From Streptomyces natalensis ATCC 27448 (lineage in GTDB: Bacteria > Actinomycetota > Actinomycetes > Streptomycetales > Streptomycetaceae), in assembly GCF_000935125.1 (NCBI RefSeq), contig NZ_JRKI01000018.1, forward strand, positions 124,001-188,000: 64,000 bases of DNA, in the 5' to 3' direction. A program made the translations under genes and the position numbers. The notes under the pieces were generated by a model. It worked only from the letters and a program-made list of their open reading frames with translations, did no database searches and had not been told where the DNA came from. Shown one piece after another: positions 59,834 through 64,000 of this stretch; the stretch's first letter is position 1; every line of letters begins with the position of its first letter.

Positions 59834-61660
59834 GTGACTCGTGTGGAACGTACAGACCCGGTGGCATCGGCTCGCCACGCGCTGACAGCATGGCTGCGCT
59901 CGGCGCCCCGGCGGATGACCGGTCCGGGCAGGGCACTGTTCGCCCCCGGGATGTGGACTCCCTGGCGCATCGTGGGCGAATCGCTGCTGGGCGCGGTGTT
60001 CGGGCTGCTGGCGGCGGCGAGCGAGGCCCTGGACGGCGGCGGCACCGTACGGATCGTCGCGGTGGCCCTGGCCGCTGCGCTCCTGTCACCGCTGCGCCGG
60101 GTCCTTCCCGCGACCGTACTTCTGATCACCGCCATCGGCTCGGCCGAGTTCGACGGCCTCGCCCCACTGATCCTGGTCGCCGCCTGGTCGGCCGGGCGGC
60201 GGATCGACGGGATCAGCAAGGCGGCCGGCGCCTTCACCGCCGCATACCTCCTCAGCCTCGGCCTGGCCCTCCTGCAGGGAGAGCTCCCCCTGCTGCTGGC
60301 CCTTGCCGTCGGCGCCCCGACGCTGCTGGTCATGATCGTCGTACCCGGCCTCATCAGCCGCTACTGGTCACAGCGCCGCACGCTGACAGACACCCTTAGG
60401 GAGTACAACGCCCAGCTGCTGCGCGAACGCGCGATGATCGCCGGCCAGGCCCGGCTGCGGGAGCGTCAACGCATCGCCCAGGACATGCACGACAGCCTCG
60501 GCCATCAGCTCACACTCATCTCGGTGCACGCCGGCGCGCTGGAGGTGGACCGGGAGCTGACCGGACGGCAGCGGCAGGCCGTAGGTGTGCTGCGCGAGGC
60601 GTCGGTGGCCGCGATGCACGAGCTGCGCGAGGTGGTGGGGCTGCTGCGGGACGGCACCGAGAATCCCCGGCACGGGGGCGCCTCCCGTGCCCTTCAAGCC
60701 ATGGGCGAGGAGGACGCCACGGCGCCGTCGCGCGGGGTGGCCGGCATCGAGGGCCTGGTGGAGGCGTCCCGGAGCGCGGGTACGGCCGTGGAGCTGCGGC
60801 GCTGTGGCGAGCCGCGCCCGCTGGCCCCGACCGCCGATCACGCGGCATACCGCGTCGCGCAGGAGGGCCTGACCAATGCCCACAAGCACGCCCCGGGCGC
60901 CTCGATCACCATCGAGCTGCGGTACGAGCCGGATGCGCTGGTCGTGGAGGTCGTGAACGGCCCCGCCCTCGGGACGGCGGACAGCGGACGGAGCGTGGTG
61001 AGCGGCGGTCAGGGGCTGACCGGGCTCGGGGAGCGGACCCGGCTCATCGGAGGCATGGTGCACGCCGGCCCGGCGGCGGACGGCGGCTTCCGGCTGGCGG
61101 GCGTGCTGCCGTACACCTCGCCGGAGGGCGGTGCCCCGGGCCGCTCACCGGAAGGTGCGCAGACCACGTTCGGCGGTCCTACGAGCGGCTTCCGGCAGCA
61201 GGTCCCGGCGGGCTCCCCGAGCGAGGGCGATCTCGTCATCGACGGGGTCGGCCTGCCGAAGGAACTGGTCAAGGCGATGCACTGGAACAAGAAGCGAAGA
61301 GGCATGGCCATCGGCTGCGGGGTTGCGGCATTGATCTTCGTGGTCCTGCCGGTGGTCGCCGTGGGCGTCGCCGCGCTCTTCCTGGCCGACGAGTCGGACA
61401 AGGCCGCGATCAATCCGCAGCAGTACGACGCGGTGAAGCTGGGCCAGTCCGAGGCGGCGGTCCGAGAGAAGCTGCCCCACGGGAACTCGGTCCTGGCCCA
61501 CGGCCTGGACAAGGGCGCGCCGCCCGAGCCCAAGGGGGCCAAGTGCCTCACGCTGATGTCCACCGAGAGCGGCAGCAGCTGGAACATGGAGCCGGTGTTC
61601 CGGTTCTGCTTCAAGGGCGGCGAGCTGATCGAGAAGAAGTCGTTCGAGGTCAGGAGCTGA
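59834..61660 (+). CDS. NarL-type sensor histidine kinase with an extra C-terminal membrane segment and outer domain
   Basis: A 608-residue sensor. The N-terminal membrane part has about six hydrophobic segments (residues 44-180). The HisKA_3 domain has the phospho-accepting His219 in AQDMHDSLGHQLTLIS, and the HATPase has YRVAQEGLTNAHKHAPG and GQGLTGLGERTRLIGG. The normal end would be near residue 430. Here a linker leads to a further membrane helix (about 491-518) and an about 85-residue tail with a SmpA/BamE-like pattern (AVKLGQSEAAVREKLPHG, PVFRFCFKGGELIEKKSF) predicted outside. GTG 59834. It pairs with the regulator 98 bp downstream. Confidence 0.88.
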   Translation: MTRVERTDPVASARHALTAWLRSAPRRMTGPGRALFAPGMWTPWRIVGESLLGAVFGLLAAASEALDGGGTVRIVAVALAAALLSPLRRVLPATVLLITAIGSAEFDGLAPLILVAAWSAGRRIDGISKAAGAFTAAYLLSLGLALLQGELPLLLALAVGAPTLLVMIVVPGLISRYWSQRRTLTDTLREYNAQLLRERAMIAGQARLRERQRIAQDMHDSLGHQLTLISVHAGALEVDRELTGRQRQAVGVLREASVAAMHELREVVGLLRDGTENPRHGGASRALQAMGEEDATAPSRGVAGIEGLVEASRSAGTAVELRRCGEPRPLAPTADHAAYRVAQEGLTNAHKHAPGASITIELRYEPDALVVEVVNGPALGTADSGRSVVSGGQGLTGLGERTRLIGGMVHAGPAADGGFRLAGVLPYTSPEGGAPGRSPEGAQTTFGGPTSGFRQQVPAGSPSEGDLVIDGVGLPKELVKAMHWNKKRRGMAIGCGVAALIFVVLPVVAVGVAALFLADESDKAAINPQQYDAVKLGQSEAAVREKLPHGNSVLAHGLDKGAPPEPKGAKCLTLMSTESGSSWNMEPVFRFCFKGGELIEKKSFEVRS

Positions 61661-61758
61661 GGGGGATCGGGGCCCTGCCATCCGGGTGGGTGGCGGCTCC
61701 GGGGATGATGTTGTCAAGGTGGCTGCGGGATGACCGCTCGGAACAGCGCAGGAGAGTC

Positions 61759-62412
61759 GTGATCAGGGTTCTCGTCACGGACGACGAGCCGCTCATTCGG
61801 GCGGGCATCAGGATGATTCTCACCTCGGCCGACGACATCGACGTGGTCGCCGAGGCGGCCAACGGCCGCGAGGCGATCGAACTGGCCCGCGCCCAGCGCG
61901 TCGATGTGGCGCTGCTCGACATCCAGATGCCGGTCATGGACGGGCTGACGGCCCTGGCCGAACTGCGCCGGACCGTCCCCGACACCCGCGTACTGATCCT
62001 CACCACCTTCGGTGCCCAGCACAACGTGCTGCACGCCCTGACCGAGGGCAGCGCGGGCTTCCTTCTCAAGGACTCCGCACCCACGGAACTCATCCGCGCC
62101 GTGCGCGCCGCAGCGGCCGGCGAGGCGTACCTGTCACCGGGCGCCACCCGCCACGTCGTGGACTCGCTGGCATCCAGCCGGACCACGCTCCGCGCCGAGC
62201 AGGCACGCCGCCGGCTGGAGACACTGACCGGCCGCGAACTGGAGGTCCTGGCCCTCCTGGGCGAGGGCCGCTCCAACGCGGACGCCGGGCAGCGACTCCA
62301 CATGAGCGAGGCAACGGTCAAAACATATGTGAGCCGGATCCTGGCCAAGCTGGACTGCGAGAACCGGGTACAGGCGGCACTACTGTCACGGGACGCGGGC
62401 CTGGAAAGCTGA
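61759..62412 (+). CDS. LuxR/NarL-family response regulator
   Basis: A 217-residue regulator. The receiver domain begins IRVLVTDDEPLIRAGIRMIL, with the acidic pair at residues 8-9, the phospho-Asp in VALLDIQMPVMDG and Lys in GFLLKDSAP. The C-terminal LuxR helix-turn-helix (about 148-212) has LTGRELEVLALLGEGRSNAD and SEATVKTYVSRILAKL. GTG 61759 is preceded by GGAGAG. It is the cognate partner of the upstream kinase. Confidence 0.95.
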   Translation: MIRVLVTDDEPLIRAGIRMILTSADDIDVVAEAANGREAIELARAQRVDVALLDIQMPVMDGLTALAELRRTVPDTRVLILTTFGAQHNVLHALTEGSAGFLLKDSAPTELIRAVRAAAAGEAYLSPGATRHVVDSLASSRTTLRAEQARRRLETLTGRELEVLALLGEGRSNADAGQRLHMSEATVKTYVSRILAKLDCENRVQAALLSRDAGLES

Positions 62413-62580
62413 CCGCCGCGCGCCCGCCCGCCCAGCACCGAGCCGACTGGGGCGCCTTCGTCGTGATCGTCCGGCCGTTGCAGGCGGTTGTCGTTCCGTG
62501 CAGCGCACGTGGTCGGTGCCCCCGCCCAGTCGCTGCCGTCTGCTGACCACTGCGGCTGCCCACGCCTGTGAGGCGCAAGC

Positions 62581-63042
62581 ATGGACTTCGCGGCGAGTGT
62601 CCTGTGGTGGGGGTTCTTCGGTGCCGGGACCGCGTTGCTGGTCGCCTTCGCTGTCACTGCCCTCCGGCGGCGCAGGGCAGGCGCTGGTTTCGGGGAGTTG
62701 GCCGATCTGATGGAGCGTGAGTCATTCAGTGCGGGAAAGACGTTCTTCACCGTACCCACCGGGCTCGTGGGCGGCGTACACGGGTGGGACACGCAGTGGG
62801 CTCTTGGACTCCGTTCCGATCCTGTTTCCGCTGGGCGGCGTCCAAGGGCCTGTCCCGCTCGAAAAGTCGTCGCCGCAGGTGAGCGGGGTGCGGTGGGTCC
62901 ACTGGGACCATGTCCGCGTGATCGTGTCCTTGCTGTATGTAGTGAGCACGTTCAAGGGAGCGCAGAGCGCGTGCGCGATGCTGGTCGACCAGCGCTCGAG
63001 ATCATGTTCGGTCGAACACGCAAGGCCGGCCCTCCTCCCTGA
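62581..63042 (+). CDS. Putative small membrane protein, weakly supported
   Basis: The 153-codon frame starts with a good membrane helix (residues 5-28, SVLWWGFFGAGTALLVAFAV) and a basic flank (RRRRAG), but later codons are Arg/Pro-rich and unlike a folded protein. It may be the 5' part of a gene cut by the rearrangement that created the last kilobase. No family recognised. Confidence 0.35.
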   Translation: MDFAASVLWWGFFGAGTALLVAFAVTALRRRRAGAGFGELADLMERESFSAGKTFFTVPTGLVGGVHGWDTQWALGLRSDPVSAGRRPRACPARKVVAAGERGAVGPLGPCPRDRVLAVCSEHVQGSAERVRDAGRPALEIMFGRTRKAGPPP

Positions 63043-63429
63043 CGTCCGTCTCGGGCCAGCTCCGGCTCGGCAGAAACCGCCGCGGGTTCGACCTCTGAAT
63101 CCGCCCCGCATCTCCAGCTCTTCGAACAACCGCCCTCCTCTATCGTGGCAAAGAAGAGCAGACGTGAACATTTTCCAGCCCTTTTCTGGAATAGCCGTAC
63201 TCGCCCCCTACGCAGCACGGGCGCGCGGTGGTGCACGCTCCATGTCCGGCAAACGCAGACCGGCCGTGCATCGAGGCGTCCTTCGCTCTCCTGGCTCGGT
63301 CGTAACAACGGTGGCACCCGCCGACCGTTGCCGTGATCGTCGTTGGTGGGGGAGGCGAAGTCCCGCAGGAGAACGGCATGGCTGGCGGGGCGCGTCGTCC
63401 TCCGATTGGTGCCAAGAGGAAGGATCTCT
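63043..63429. other. Gene-free 387-bp stretch
   Basis: No supported reading frame or repeat on either strand. Base composition is lower in G/C than in the core. It leads into the lyase fragment. Confidence 0.5.
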
Positions 63430-63849
63430 GTGGGTACTCCGATCGCAGGTGGGAGTCGTGACGGCTCCCATGGTTTACGGCATCCGGCGGAGCCGTGGCG
63501 GATCAAGGCTGTCGAGCCGCTGCGCCTGACCACGGTGGAGGAACGCCGGGCGGCGCTGGTCGACGCCGGATACAACCTCGGACTACTGCCGTCCGAAATG
63601 GTGTACATCGACCTCTGTACCGACTCGGGCACCGGTGCGATGCCGGACCGCCAGTGGGCCGGGGTGATGCTCGGCGACGAGTCCTACGACGGCTCCCGAA
63701 GCTTCTACGCGTTCGAGTCGGCGGTGCGGGAGCACTACGGTACCCCTCCGCCTTTCTCGGGGGCTCACCGTCTACGAGAAGGGAAGGGCCGATACCCCGT
63801 CCGCCCGGCCGGCACTCACCAGGACAAGGCTGTGCCAGCCCTCTCCTGA
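63430..63849 (+). pseudogene. N-terminal fragment of a tryptophanase / tyrosine phenol-lyase
   Basis: From GTG 63430 (GAGGAAGGA site upstream) the first 105 codons match the PLP beta-eliminating lyase family closely: [72 protein letters not shown]. After about 63742 (REHYG) similarity fades into frame-disturbed codons, although [12 protein letters not shown] recalls the next block, and the frame stops at 63849. The catalytic Lys region and about 320 residues are missing, so it is inactive. Confidence 0.78.
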
Positions 63850-63922
63850 GGCATGCCATGCGGATTAATTCAGGGGCGCATCCGGCGCAATTCCCACATG
63901 ACCGTTGCGAAGGCCCGTCGTT

Positions 63923-63951
63923 CGGCATGAGACTCGCCACGTCTCATGCCG
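63923..63951 (+). terminator. Hairpin at the right end
   Basis: 11-bp stem (63923-63933 with 63941-63951), 7-nt loop, followed by a pyrimidine-rich run. 74 nt after the lyase fragment stop. Confidence 0.6.
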
Positions 63952-64000
63952 GCCTCCTCTTTGCGTCGGGCCGCAGTCAAATGGTCCAGCCGTCTTTTAC

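Overview
The window is high-GC chromosomal DNA of a Streptomyces-type actinomycete. The evidence is the third-position G/C codon use, GTG/TTG starts, ATGA stop-start overlaps, actinobacterial-type genes (mihF, a helicase-degenerate priA, guaB1, monomeric icd, ribM) and a gene order typical of the Streptomyces core: car-pyr, mihF-gmk-rpoZ-coaBC-metK-priA, fmt-rsmB, rpe, rib-his. The first 48 kb is mostly core genome. The stretch from about 49.6 to 57.8 kb, and again the last 1.5 kb, is accessory DNA with many broken genes.

Layout. 1-7.1 kb: end of the pyrimidine cluster (a PH-like membrane protein, carA, carB, pyrD, pyrF) with translational overlaps. 7.3-11.5 kb: mihF, gmk, rpoZ, coaBC and metK, separated by strong hairpin terminators. 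11.6-17.2 kb: priA without a helicase core, a reverse-strand HTH protein, fmt, rsmB. 17.3-24.2 kb: icd, rpe, a SorC-family regulator, an RNase Sa-like lipoprotein paired with a barstar-like inhibitor, guaB1.

24.2-30.1 kb is the most interesting regulated block. It holds an APC amino-acid permease, an Lrp/AsnC regulator, a decayed LysR gene, a DavA-like omega-amidase and a DavB-like L-amino-acid 2-monooxygenase. The permease and amidase promoters share an almost identical 18-bp spacer. Both are preceded by GCAA-containing sites at matching distances from the -10 box, with helical phasing. This reads as a regulon for oxygenative breakdown of a basic amino acid (lysine or arginine): uptake, oxidative decarboxylation to the amide, then hydrolysis to the acid.

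30.1-35.6 kb: an LLM-class oxidoreductase, a DUF5995-like protein with a small upstream gene, an NCS2 uracil permease, a hotdog thioesterase behind a perfect TetR-like palindrome, a small unknown protein and an NmrA-like SDR. 35.8-40.5 kb: an FMN riboswitch followed by ribD-ribE-ribM-ribBA-ribH, then hisE-hisG. 41.8-48.1 kb: a PH-like membrane protein, a 164-bp element with perfect 26-bp terminal inverted repeats, two CNNM/CorC-type CBS proteins, an EccA/SpoVK-like AAA ATPase and a uridine-kinase-like protein. 48.2-49.6 kb: a secreted C39-like peptidase whose 3' end overlaps an integrase remnant.

49.6-57.8 kb is an insertion hot spot: the integrase remnant, an intact IS5-type transposase, an MDR-family oxidoreductase, an HxlR regulator facing a truncated SDR, and fragments of a histidine phosphatase, a frameshifted phosphotransferase and a truncated NAD-dependent epimerase. 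An NTF2-like gene and an IS630-type remnant follow. 57.8-62.4 kb: a TAP-like exported hydrolase divergent from a NarL-type two-component pair whose kinase carries an extra C-terminal membrane segment and outer domain. The window ends with an N-terminal fragment of a tryptophanase/tyrosine phenol-lyase.

A recurrent oddity is the presence of short tandem repeats, with units that are multiples of 3 bp, straddling the stop codons of priA, davB and ribBA, so that stop codons are repeated in frame.
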